Below are positions 1-6,277 of a stretch of DNA of 11,045 nucleotides, in pieces (the first letter of the stretch is position 1; each line of letters opens with the position of its first letter). Where the stretch lies: NCBI GenBank assembly GCA_016198915.1, contig JACQHS010000003.1:1-11045 (forward strand). The letters run 5' to 3'. This DNA is from Candidatus Omnitrophota bacterium. Its GTDB lineage: Bacteria > Omnitrophota > Gorgyraeia > Aquiviventales > Aquiviventaceae. The notes under the pieces were generated by a model. The model ran no database searches and was not told the DNA's origin. It saw nothing but the letters and a program-made list of their open reading frames with translations. The position numbers and the translations under genes are program-made.

Positions 1-1356
1 GTGAATTACGAGCAGACGCCGCGGCCGACGGCGATGCGCCAGATGACGCTGGACCGGATGCGACGGCTCTGTCAGCGGGTGGGGGATCCCCAACGGTCGT
101 TCCGCAGCGTCCTTGTGGGAGGCACCAACGGCAAAGGCTCCATCTGCGCGATGCTCTACGCCATGCTGCGGGAAACACCGTTGCGCGCCGGCCTGTACGT
201 GTCACCGCATCTCGAGGATCTGCGTGAACGCATCCGGGTGTGGGGATCCGATCGTCCGGTGGGGGTCCATGTCCATGCCGATGATTGGATTCAGCCTTCG
301 GCGTTTGCCGCGCTCGTGAGGCAGCTGCAGCCTCACCTGGAGGCGATGCGGGCACTCGGGCCTGAGGAAATCCCCACCTACTTCGAAATCCTGACCGCGC
401 TCGCGTTTCTCTTTTTCAACCAACAGCGAGTTGAGGTGGCGGTCGTGGAGGTCGGGCTGGGCGGCCGCTTGGATGCCACGAATGTCCTCCACCAAGCGGT
501 GTCGGTGTTCGGGCCGATCGGCGTGGATCACGCGGAGGTCTTGGGGGCGGACCTGGCGTTGATCGCCAGAGAGAAGGGGGGCATCATCAAATCCCGCCAG
601 ACGGTGCTCTCAGCGCCCCAGTCCCCTGTGGTTGAGGAGGCCCTCCGGAACATCTGCGACCAGGAGGGCGTGCCGTTGCTGACCGGCGGACGGGATCTCA
701 CGGCGGCCATTCACCGCCATGATCTCCGAGGTCTCGACGTCACTGTCACCGGACTGCGCGGCCTGTATGAAGCACTCACGATCCCCCTTCTCGGGCGCCA
801 TCAGGCGCAGAACGCGGTCCTCGCCATCGGGGCGCTGGAAGCGTTGTCCCCGACCGGCATCCCCCACAGCGTCGTGGAGCGGGGCCTCGCCCGCGTGGTG
901 TGGCCCGGACGGCTGGAGGTAGTGCACGAAGAGCCGCTCGTCGTGATGGACGGCGCCCACAATCCCCAAGCCGCCGCCGCCCTGCGCGACACCCTCGTGG
1001 AACTCTCCGGCAGCCGCCGGATCCATCTGCTGATCGGCATGTCGGCGGATAAATCGGTGGAGGGTTTCGGGGCGGTGGTGGGGAGGCTCGCCCTCAGCGC
1101 GACCTGCACGAAGAGCCGCCATCCGCGGGCGCTGGTCCCGACGGCGCTGGCCCAGCGGTTGTCCGCCTTTTGTCCGGACGTGCATGTGATGTCCGACGCG
1201 GCGGACGCCTATACCTATCTCTTGAACGCGGTCTCACCGTCGGACGCGATCGTCGTCACCGGGTCGCTGTACTTGGTCGGCGAGCTGCGCGCGGCACTCC
1301 GCAGCGCTGACGGCAGGCTGGGTCAAGCGGTGGCGGCGACGTCGAAGGAGGCGTGA
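1..1356 (+). CDS. folC: Bifunctional folylpolyglutamate synthase / dihydrofolate synthase (5' end probably outside window)
   Basis: Mur-ligase-family enzyme that adds glutamate to dihydropteroate and to reduced folates with ATP, in the cytoplasm. Visible in order: P-loop GGTNGKGS (residues 40-47), YVSPHLEDLRERI (67-79), VEVGLGGRLDATN (149-161), the GPIGVDHAEVLG magnesium/ATP region (171-182), EKGGIIK (191-197), GRHQAQNA (265-272), the C-terminal domain signature GRLEV (303-307) and DGAHN (317-321), and VTGSLYLVGELR near the end. The reading frame is open from base 1. The family normally has roughly ten more residues before the NYEQ segment, so the first codon (GTG) is more likely an internal Val than the start. 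It ends 2 nt before the tautomerase start, so the two are probably co-transcribed. The segment after RIRV (81-97) is longer than in FolC proteins I know. Family assignment is secure; the start is not. Confidence 0.95.
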   Translation: MNYEQTPRPTAMRQMTLDRMRRLCQRVGDPQRSFRSVLVGGTNGKGSICAMLYAMLRETPLRAGLYVSPHLEDLRERIRVWGSDRPVGVHVHADDWIQPSAFAALVRQLQPHLEAMRALGPEEIPTYFEILTALAFLFFNQQRVEVAVVEVGLGGRLDATNVLHQAVSVFGPIGVDHAEVLGADLALIAREKGGIIKSRQTVLSAPQSPVVEEALRNICDQEGVPLLTGGRDLTAAIHRHDLRGLDVTVTGLRGLYEALTIPLLGRHQAQNAVLAIGALEALSPTGIPHSVVERGLARVVWPGRLEVVHEEPLVVMDGAHNPQAAAALRDTLVELSGSRRIHLLIGMSADKSVEGFGAVVGRLALSATCTKSRHPRALVPTALAQRLSAFCPDVHVMSDAADAYTYLLNAVSPSDAIVVTGSLYLVGELRAALRSADGRLGQAVAATSKEA

Positions 1357-1358
1357 CG

Positions 1359-1538
1359 ATGCCGATGATTACCGTGGACTGGCTCGAGGGACGCAGTCCG
1401 CAGCAGAAACGCGAGCTGGCGGATGCCTTGACGAACGCGTTTGTGGACATCGCCAAGGTGCAGAAAGAACAGGTGTGGATCGTCTTTCGCGATGTCAAGC
1501 GGTCCGACTGGGCCATGGCTGGCGTGCCATTGGGCTGA
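1359..1538 (+). CDS. 4-oxalocrotonate tautomerase family protein
   Basis: Small (59 aa) tautomerase-superfamily protein. Family members use an N-terminal proline, exposed after Met removal, as general base for keto-enol tautomerisation, usually as hexamers. I chose ATG 1359 over the GTG at 1353 because it places Pro directly after Met (MPMITV). It also lies 7 nt after a strong AAGGAGG at 1345-1351 inside the end of folC. Counting from Pro1, Arg11 (EGR) is kept. The position of the second catalytic Arg (39 in the classical enzyme) is Trp, and position 50 is Trp instead of Phe. The C-terminus (SDWAMAGVPLG) has the usual family ending. The substrate cannot be named; the missing Arg39 argues against classical 4-oxalocrotonate chemistry. 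It follows folC by 2 nt and converges with the protease gene, with only 3 nt between the two stop codons. Confidence 0.85.
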   Translation: MPMITVDWLEGRSPQQKRELADALTNAFVDIAKVQKEQVWIVFRDVKRSDWAMAGVPLG

Positions 1539-1541
1539 TAC

Positions 1542-2321
1542 TCAGTCGGGCGTGTTGAGATAGTCGATATAGTCCGCCACGCCATAGAGTTCTTCTTTGA
1601 CGGCCCGCAGACGCTCCGGCACGTAGGGGTGGCTCATGGCATACTGCGGGCGTGTCACGCCGCGGGGCAGGTAGTGCGACTTCCCGTGGTCGAGATCCCG
1701 GAGTTTCTCTAGGAACGTCAGGATCCCCTTCGGATCAAACCCCGCCGCCCTGAGGTATTTCACTCCCAGCCGGTCCGCCTCCAATTCGTCCTGACGGGCG
1801 TACGCCAGCTGGGCGGCGCGCATCGCGACCCCCAGCCCACGCGCCGCTGCGCCTTGACGGGCGGCCATCGTGGCCAACTGGGCGATCTGCAGGCCGAGGC
1901 CGCCCTCGAAGCGCTTCACCGCATGCCGGGCCGTGATATGGGCGACTTCGTGCGCGATGACCCCCGCCAGTTCGTCCTCGTTGGCCGTCTTCTTGACGAG
2001 CCCGTCGTTGATGAACACGTAGCCGCCCGGCAGGGAAAACGCGTTGACGTCATCATCCTTGACCACCGTAAAGCTGTAGATGAGCTCCTGCCGATCGCAG
2101 ACGGCCGCGAGGCGATGGCCGATGGTGCGCACGCGTTCCTGCATCGGCTCATCATCCGCGATCGTCAGTTCCTCGGCGATGCGCTGGGCGATCCGCCGGC
2201 CGACGGCGACCTCCTTGCTGGTGGACGTGAGGCTGTAGTCCTGGGTCTGTGTGGCGGGATTATAACTGCTGGTCACGCAGCCGAAGGCCAACAGGCCACT
2301 GAGGACAGCCCACCATCGCAT
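1542..2321 (-). CDS. M48 family zinc metalloprotease, probable lipoprotein
   Basis: Predicted 259-aa periplasmic, membrane-anchored M48 peptidase of the LoiP/BepA-like type, which degrade misfolded envelope proteins. The N-terminus MRWWAVLSGLLAFGC is a short hydrophobic signal with a lipobox-like Cys at residue 15; -3 is Ala and -2 is Phe, so the fit is fair, not perfect. The zinc site is HEVAH (124-128) with the third ligand in ELEAD (Glu179). The usual C-terminal SHP...R motif is at 230-239. There is no TPR domain, unlike BepA. I took ATG 2321, which lies 2 nt after the upstream gene's stop. A GTG at 2327 overlaps that stop (GTGA) and would add two residues. There is no Shine-Dalgarno sequence, which suggests translational coupling. 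A longer in-frame extension to 2543 would run through the upstream gene in another frame and is unlikely. Confidence 0.92.
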   Translation of the reverse strand: MRWWAVLSGLLAFGCVTSSYNPATQTQDYSLTSTSKEVAVGRRIAQRIAEELTIADDEPMQERVRTIGHRLAAVCDRQELIYSFTVVKDDDVNAFSLPGGYVFINDGLVKKTANEDELAGVIAHEVAHITARHAVKRFEGGLGLQIAQLATMAARQGAAARGLGVAMRAAQLAYARQDELEADRLGVKYLRAAGFDPKGILTFLEKLRDLDHGKSHYLPRGVTRPQYAMSHPYVPERLRAVKEELYGVADYIDYLNTPD

Positions 2322-2323
2322 GA

Positions 2324-2572
2324 TCACGGGCGGGTGGCGTTGAACTGCTCGACGGTCTGCATGATCACTCGGGCCATGCGAATCGTCGCATCGATGAGGG
2401 CCACGGTGTACACGGCCATGACGATCGTCAGCACCACCTTTACCCATCGGGAAAATCGCGGGTTCTTCCAGACCAAGGGAAGACCCAGCGGCCCCACGAC
2501 GAAGAAGAGCATCACAAGGACAAACCAGACGTTGTAGTACCACTTCGGTTTGGGAGCGTTCGGCTCGGCCAT
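2324..2572 (-). CDS. Small conserved two-helix membrane protein
   Basis: An 82-aa protein of unknown function. After a short polar, Pro/Lys-containing N-terminus it has the hydrophobic segment WFVLVMLFFVVGPLGLPLVW (about residues 16-35). Then comes a basic linker, KNPRFSRWVK, and a second hydrophobic segment, VVLTIVMAVYTVALI (about 46-60). The pattern 'WY..., GP.ALPLVW.NPR.S' is one I recognise from small hypothetical proteins in candidate-phylum genomes, but no function is attached to it. It ends 2 nt before the M48 lipoprotein start, so the two are very probably translated together. A role as membrane partner or regulator of the protease is an inference from context only. The start ATG at 2572 has no Shine-Dalgarno sequence and lies close behind an extended -10 promoter. 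Confidence 0.75.
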   Translation of the reverse strand: MAEPNAPKPKWYYNVWFVLVMLFFVVGPLGLPLVWKNPRFSRWVKVVLTIVMAVYTVALIDATIRMARVIMQTVEQFNATRP

Positions 2573-2585
2573 CGGCGATGGTCCG

Positions 2586-2594
2586 ATTGTATCA
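2586..2594 (-). promoter_or_regulatory. Possible extended -10 promoter for the membrane protein / M48 pair
   Basis: On the minus strand TGaTACAAT fits the extended -10 pattern (TGnTATAAT, one mismatch). No good -35 is visible at 16-18 nt. Transcription would begin about 7 nt before the ATG at 2572, giving an almost leaderless message, in keeping with the absence of a ribosome binding site. The alternative is read-through from the PilX-like gene, whose stop lies 56 nt upstream. Confidence 0.35.
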
Positions 2595-2628
2595 CATCCG
2601 CCCCCGGCTGGCGTGGCGGGGACTCGTC

Positions 2629-3792
2629 TTACAACTCTTGCCAGATGAGGACGGTCGACCCTGAAAATCCTGGCAGTAGGGAAGCGTCAATCGCGGTGCG
2701 GCTGAAGGTGATGGAGCTGCTCTGCTTGACGTCGATGCTGCCGGCTGCGCTCACGACAGCGCCGGTGATGGTCGATTCTTGAGCCACGGTAATATTCCCC
2801 TCGGCCCAGATCAGCCCACGCAGGCACACCGGCTGCTCAAACGCGATGGACCCGCCCCCGAGGGCAATGATGCTTAGGATCACGGGAACCTGGCAGACGT
2901 CCCCGGCGCTGAACGTGCCGAGGCGCTGTCGGAAGCGAATCGAATTGCCGTCGAACATGACAATGGTGGCTCGATCAGACGCCGGGAGAGAGACCGTCTG
3001 AGGCGAGTTGGGCGGGTTGCCGAGCTGCCGCTCGTAGCCGATGACGTCGTTGTTGGCCAGGGCGATCGTCCCTTTCCAGTTCGCCGCGTCCCACCGGGTG
3101 ACGGCGTTACGTAGCGCGGTCTCGTCGGGACGAAAGAACGTGATGGTCGGATCACCACCGATCAGATCGCCAGATGAGTGAATGAGCGTCTCGCCGGCCG
3201 GGATGACGAACGATCCGGCAGCCGTGGCCTGAGAAGAGCCGAAGAGCTCGCTGGTCTGTCGGACCTCGATGTTTTGGTTCGCGTGGATGTTGCCCAGGGC
3301 GGAGGCTTGCCGCAGGAGGATGTCCACCTGCGCGGCAATGGCGTGGTTGAAAAGCGCCCAGAGCGACACTGCCACTGCCCGCTGATGCCACGGCGTCGTG
3401 CCGACCGAATCAATCCGGATAACGCCATCAACATCCACAGCGGGATCGTTGGGGTTTGGGGCGCGTTCGTCGTCGTTATCGGAAATTTTCACCGTATAGG
3501 AACCGGTGGCGAGAGTCACGGTGAGTCCGAAGGGAAGGATCCCGTCATCGGCGGTAGCGGGGATTCCATCGGCGCCGACCAGTTCCTCATTCCAGTTGAG
3601 GCTGCTCATCTGCAAGACGCGCAGGGCATCATCGATGCCGGCTTCGGCGAGCTGAAAAGCCTGTTCATGGTCGGTGAAGCGCCGCGCCGCCCATTGCTCG
3701 CTCGTGGTGCGGGTGAGAATCGCAGACAGCAGCACGCTCTGGAATGCGATGATCAACAGCACCCAGACGAAGAAGAACCCCCGAGCTCCCAT
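2629..3792 (-). CDS. PilX-like type IV pilus assembly protein with repetitive beta-rich C-terminus
   Basis: A 387-aa pseudopilin-like protein. The N-terminus MGARGFFFVWVLLIIAFQSVLLSAIL is a short basic leader running straight into a hydrophobic helix (residues 6-26). The PilX hallmark follows: RTTSEQWAARRFTDHEQAFQLAEAGIDDALRVL (28-60). A region rich in Asp/Asn (67-122) comes next. From about 150 the chain has short beta-like repeats, ending in alternating segments such as GLIWAEGNITV, GAVVSAAGSIDV and SSSITFS (326-363) that look like a beta-helix or bactofilin-like fold. Two Cys (300, 323) could form a disulphide. ATG 3792 was chosen because GGAGG (3797-3801) precedes it and it begins the hydrophobic leader. 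The frame stays open to 3975, but that runs through the terminator and riboswitch. It stands alone behind the regulatory leader. PilX proteins are minor pilins promoting pilus assembly; the role here is by homology. Confidence 0.82.
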   Translation of the reverse strand: MGARGFFFVWVLLIIAFQSVLLSAILTRTTSEQWAARRFTDHEQAFQLAEAGIDDALRVLQMSSLNWNEELVGADGIPATADDGILPFGLTVTLATGSYTVKISDNDDERAPNPNDPAVDVDGVIRIDSVGTTPWHQRAVAVSLWALFNHAIAAQVDILLRQASALGNIHANQNIEVRQTSELFGSSQATAAGSFVIPAGETLIHSSGDLIGGDPTITFFRPDETALRNAVTRWDAANWKGTIALANNDVIGYERQLGNPPNSPQTVSLPASDRATIVMFDGNSIRFRQRLGTFSAGDVCQVPVILSIIALGGGSIAFEQPVCLRGLIWAEGNITVAQESTITGAVVSAAGSIDVKQSSSITFSRTAIDASLLPGFSGSTVLIWQEL

Positions 3793-3815
3793 CCGACCTC
3801 CGATCGCCTGATAAG

Positions 3816-3852
3816 GGAAAAATGAAAACCGCCGAACTCCCTGGTTCGGCGG
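3816..3852 (-). terminator. Intrinsic terminator in the leader of the PilX-like gene
   Basis: On the minus strand, CCGCCGAA (3845-3852), an 8-nt loop (3837-3844) and TTCGGCGG (3829-3836) form a perfect 8-bp hairpin. It is followed at once by TTTTCATTTTT (3818-3828). It lies after the comM stop, after the riboswitch candidate, and only 24 nt before the PilX-like start codon. A terminator at this place can only act as an attenuator of the downstream gene. The 3' arm can also pair with the riboswitch 3' end (see findings). Confidence 0.88.
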
Positions 3853-3871
3853 CTCGGCGATCCTTCGTCGG

Positions 3872-3975
3872 CTGGTTCGGCAGCCCGGCTTTCCTCTAGA
3901 GGGGTCTGTCCCCGGAGGGGACTGACCCCGAAGGACCCGTAGCTTTCCGACCCCGGATTTCTCCGGGTGTGGCAA
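3872..3975 (-). promoter_or_regulatory. Divergent GEMM-I-like (cyclic-di-GMP-I class) riboswitch candidate
   Basis: Read on the minus strand, the element holds several blocks of the GEMM-I aptamer in the right order. These are a GCCACA joining segment (GGCAAA in the consensus), then a 6-bp hairpin CCCGGA-GAAA-TCCGGG (3952-3967) whose GNRA tetraloop is a hallmark of the P2 docking stem. GTCGGAAAGCTACGGGTCC follows (3933-3951; GACGCAAAGCCACGGGTC is typical), then a variable stem, and finally AGCCGGGCTGCCGAA (3876-3890), almost identical to the usual 3' block. Departures: the 5' strand no longer complements the 3' TGCC, so canonical P1 is weak, and the junction has GGAAA for GCAAA. The context is typical for the class: a leader of a pilus gene with a terminator next to it. 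It could be a variant, a related class with another ligand, or a decaying copy. Covariance-model scoring was not possible here. Confidence 0.62.
3901..3929 (-). repeat. 29-nt GC-rich palindrome (REP-like) inside the riboswitch variable stem
   Basis: On the minus strand GGGGTC-A-GTCCCC-TCC-GGGGAC-A-GACCCC folds as 12 base pairs with one A/A mismatch and a 3-nt loop. It sits exactly at the distal end of the variable stem of the riboswitch candidate, enclosed by a short TCCT/AGGA helix. Palindromes built on GGGGTCAGTCCCC or GGGGACAGACCCC are familiar as interspersed extragenic repeats in several bacterial phyla, often linked to REP-associated (IS200-like) transposases. No transposase is in this window, and the element occurs once here in complete form. 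Confidence 0.55.
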
Positions 3976-4065
3976 TTTATCGTCAGGGATCTCTCAATTG
4001 TGACCTACATCAAGTGTGCCCGACGCGATCCTCGACGACAAGAGGCGGAAAATCACGTCCCGCTA

Positions 4066-5577
4066 TCAACCATCAAGCGATTTTACGCGGTATTGAACGG
4101 CCTCAGCGGCGTGCGCGGCGTCGATGCGGGGCGCGGCAGCCAGATCGGCGATCGTGCGGGCGATCTTGAGAATCTTCGAGTAGGACCGGGCCGAAAGGCC
4201 CAATCCCTTCATAGCCGAGGTTAGAAGTGTGTCGGCGTCCGGGGAGGTGCGGCAGAACGCGCTCAGGTCCCTCGTCCGCAGCTGCGCATTGGGGCACGAC
4301 TGCTTGCGGTGCCGGCGGAAGCGAGTCGCCTGCTGCACCCGCGCGCGGATGTGCGCCGAGGACTCGCCACCCGGCGCTTGGGAGAGCGCGCTGAAGGGCA
4401 CCGCCGGCACCTCCACATGGAGGTCGATGCGGTCAAGGAGCGGCCCCGAGAGCTTCGCCAGATACGCGGCCACTCTCGTCGAGGGGCAGCGGCACCGACC
4501 GCGGGGATCGGTGAAGTAGCCGCACGGACACGGATTCATCGCGGCGACCAGCATGAACCGCGCCGGAAACGTGAGCGACCGCTTCGCCCGCGCGATGCGC
4601 ACCACCCCCTCTTCCAGCGGCTGGCGCAGGCTCTCGACCGCGTCCCGGTGAAACTCCGGCAGCTCATCGAGGAACAGCACCCCGTGGTGCGCCAGCGACA
4701 CTTCGCCGGGCTTGGGATTGGTGCCGCCGCCGACGAGGGCGACGGCGGAGGTGGTGTGGTGCGGCGCGCGAAACGGACGCGACCAAAGCAGCGCTCGGCC
4801 ATTCAGTAACCCAGCCACGCTGTGGATGGTCGTGGTCTCCAGCGCCTCCTCGAGCGAGAGCGGCGGCTGGATGGTCGGCAGGCGGCTGGCCAGCATCGTC
4901 TTGCCAGCCCCCGGCGGCCCCAGGAGCAGCAGATGATGGCCGCCGGCGACCGCGATTTCGAGCGCGCGTTTGGCATGGACCTGGCCTGTGACGTCGGCGA
5001 AATCTGCCTCATCGCCGTCGCAGCGCTGCGCTCTGCGGCGGGCGGCTCGGCGCACCGGGGTCGGGGCGCGCGTTCCCGAGAGCTCGTCCACCGCCTCGCT
5101 CAGTGATCTGACCGGAACCACGGTAACTCCATGCACGACAGAGGCTTCCGCCGCGTTCGCCGCCGGCACCAACAGGCGGCGCCACTGCTTGCGAAGCGCT
5201 CTGGCGATCGGCAGCACACCAGGCACCGGACGCACACGGCCATCCAGCGCCAGCTCACCCACGGCGACCACGGCGGCGACCGCAGCGGGATTCAGCTGTC
5301 CGGAGGCGGCAAGGATCCCCAGCGCGATCGCCAAGTCAAACACGCCGCCTTCCTTTTTGATGTCCGCCGGGGCCAGATTCACGATCAACCGCCGGGAGGG
5401 CAGGTCTAATTGGCTGTTGAGCAAGGCGGCGCGCACGCGTTCGCGAGCTTCCCTCACCGCTTGATCAGGCAGGCCGACGATCGTAAAGGTGGGCAGCCCT
5501 TGCGAGGCGTCCACCTCGACATCGACGGGAAGAGCGTCTAACCCTAAGGTAGTGTAGGAGATAACACGTGCGAGCAT
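4066..5577 (-). CDS. comM: ComM/YifB family Mg-chelatase-like AAA+ ATPase
   Basis: A 503-aa cytoplasmic AAA+ protein. The N-terminal domain shows LARVISYTTLGLDALPVDVEVD...GLPTFTIVGLPDQAVREARERVRAA (2-51) and APADIKKEGGVFDLAIALGIL (69-89), typical of the family and Lon-S16-like. The ATPase core has Walker A GPPGAGKT (220-227), Walker B VLFLDE (300-305), a four-Cys cluster CPC...CRC (350, 352, 362, 364), and LDRID with the arginine finger (381-385). The C-terminal lid has ARSYSKILKIARTIADL. Length and order agree with the family. ComM acts as a branch-migration helicase in natural transformation in studied species; YifB proteins of this kind are widespread and not all are proven to do so. The start ATG 5577 gives the standard N-terminus but has no evident ribosome binding site. 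The pilus gene lies downstream on the same strand, which would fit a DNA-uptake link, but the 273-nt leader between them suggests separate control. Confidence 0.95.
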   Translation of the reverse strand: MLARVISYTTLGLDALPVDVEVDASQGLPTFTIVGLPDQAVREARERVRAALLNSQLDLPSRRLIVNLAPADIKKEGGVFDLAIALGILAASGQLNPAAVAAVVAVGELALDGRVRPVPGVLPIARALRKQWRRLLVPAANAAEASVVHGVTVVPVRSLSEAVDELSGTRAPTPVRRAARRRAQRCDGDEADFADVTGQVHAKRALEIAVAGGHHLLLLGPPGAGKTMLASRLPTIQPPLSLEEALETTTIHSVAGLLNGRALLWSRPFRAPHHTTSAVALVGGGTNPKPGEVSLAHHGVLFLDELPEFHRDAVESLRQPLEEGVVRIARAKRSLTFPARFMLVAAMNPCPCGYFTDPRGRCRCPSTRVAAYLAKLSGPLLDRIDLHVEVPAVPFSALSQAPGGESSAHIRARVQQATRFRRHRKQSCPNAQLRTRDLSAFCRTSPDADTLLTSAMKGLGLSARSYSKILKIARTIADLAAAPRIDAAHAAEAVQYRVKSLDG

Positions 5578-5591
5578 GGGAGAAAAAGGAC

Positions 5592-5620
5592 TTGTGTTGC
5601 GAGGCGGGGAAGACTATACT
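5592..5620 (+). promoter_or_regulatory. Sigma70-type promoter for the coiled-coil/DUF212/transpeptidase/accA operon
   Basis: TTGTGT (5592-5597), a 17-nt spacer and TATACT (5615-5620) give a good -35/-10 pair. Transcription would start near 5627, leaving a leader of about 39 nt that contains AAGGAG at 5650-5655, before the ATG at 5666. It overlaps an opposing promoter candidate for comM. Confidence 0.65.
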
Positions 5621-5622
5621 GC

Positions 5623-5651
5623 AGCATAATATACCCCGCTCCCACAGTCAA
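5623..5651 (-). promoter_or_regulatory. Sigma70-type promoter candidate for comM
   Basis: On the minus strand TTGACT (5646-5651), a 17-nt spacer and TATGCT (5623-5628). The -35 matches the consensus at five of six positions and the -10 at four. The predicted start is near 5616, inside the -10 box of the plus-strand promoter, so the two could not be occupied at once. Its -35 also overlaps the ribosome binding site of the plus-strand gene by two bases. Confidence 0.5.
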
Positions 5652-5665
5652 GGAGAATCCCAAGG

Positions 5666-6277
5666 ATGGCCGTACAGCGAAACCAGATCGTGCTCATCGT
5701 GTTGGCGGTCGTGGTCGCCGCGAGCCTCTGGCGGACCCTGTCGCTGGAGTCCCAAAAGCGCCGGATCACGACCGCCTACAGCGAAGCCCAGCAGACCCTG
5801 GACCAGCTGCAGGCGGAGCGCGCACAACTGAGCCAAGAGTTGAGCAGCGCCAAGGAGACGATCGAAGGACAGTCCGAGGATCTCACCGGTCTTCAGAGTG
5901 AATTGCAACAGGTGAAGACTCAGCTGGATCAGAGCCTCACGGAACTTGCCGCGCTGCAGCAGGAGCACGAGCAGCTGCGCCAGCGTGACGCCTCGCTGTC
6001 CGCCCAACTCGGCTCGGTGACGACGGAGAAAGCCCAGCTCGAAGCGAAGCTGTCGTCGATCAACGAGCTGCGGCTCGCCATCCGCGAGGTCCGGCGCAAG
6101 ATCTGGAATGAGCGCTGGGTCGAGTGGCGCGCCCGCGCCCAGGCGCAGAAAGAAGAGGACTTGCGCGAGCTCGCCGCAGGTAACCGAGGGTTCCTCGTCC
6201 GCGACGGTCTTCCCACCCTCGGATCCATCCGCCCGTTGCACGTCAACGTGTTGGAGCCGCAGTCGACGCAGGAATGA
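5666..6277 (+). CDS. Membrane-anchored coiled-coil protein of unknown function
   Basis: 203 aa. One N-terminal transmembrane helix (IVLIVLAVVVAASLW, about 8-22) is followed by a long heptad-patterned, Gln/Glu/Leu-rich region (about 28-145) that is almost certainly a coiled coil. A Trp/Arg-rich stretch (KIWNERWVEWRARAQ, 145-159) and the tail GNRGFLVRDGLPTLGSIRPLHVNVLEP (172-198) come next. The tail looks more conserved than the coiled coil and resembles the ends of short hypothetical coiled-coil proteins from candidate phyla. The orientation is probably N-in with the coiled coil in the periplasm. ATG 5666 is preceded by AAGGAG at 10 nt. The stop overlaps the next start (ATGA), so it is translationally coupled to the DUF212 gene. 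A structural or scaffolding role in the envelope is a guess from topology and neighbours. Confidence 0.85.
   Translation: MAVQRNQIVLIVLAVVVAASLWRTLSLESQKRRITTAYSEAQQTLDQLQAERAQLSQELSSAKETIEGQSEDLTGLQSELQQVKTQLDQSLTELAALQQEHEQLRQRDASLSAQLGSVTTEKAQLEAKLSSINELRLAIREVRRKIWNERWVEWRARAQAQKEEDLRELAAGNRGFLVRDGLPTLGSIRPLHVNVLEPQSTQE

Noticed and set aside
610..1185. 191-codon open frame opposite folC
   Set aside because: folC is unambiguous on the other strand; this frame is Arg/His/Gly-rich with no recognisable feature.
2322..2543. Upstream extension of the M48 protease to 2543
   Set aside because: The extra residues overlap the small membrane protein gene in another frame and lack a signal sequence; the lipoprotein signal starts at 2321.
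2573..2628. Terminator after the PilX-like gene
   Set aside because: A GC-rich partial hairpin (CCGCC/GGCGG) exists on the minus strand but no U-tract follows, so it is not supported.
3178..3825. 215-codon open frame opposite the PilX-like gene
   Set aside because: Antisense shadow in high-GC DNA; composition is not protein-like and it ends in the terminator.
3793..3975. In-frame extension of the PilX-like gene by 61 codons up to 3975
   Set aside because: The extension is translated riboswitch and terminator sequence, is Pro/Arg-rich without pilin features, and the ATG at 3792 has a GGAGG and begins the hydrophobic leader.
3976..4065. Promoter for the riboswitch-PilX transcript just after comM
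   Set aside because: Only weak matches were seen (for example TTGTCG with CACACT at 17 nt; GATAAA without a -35); I could not choose one. Read-through from comM is possible.
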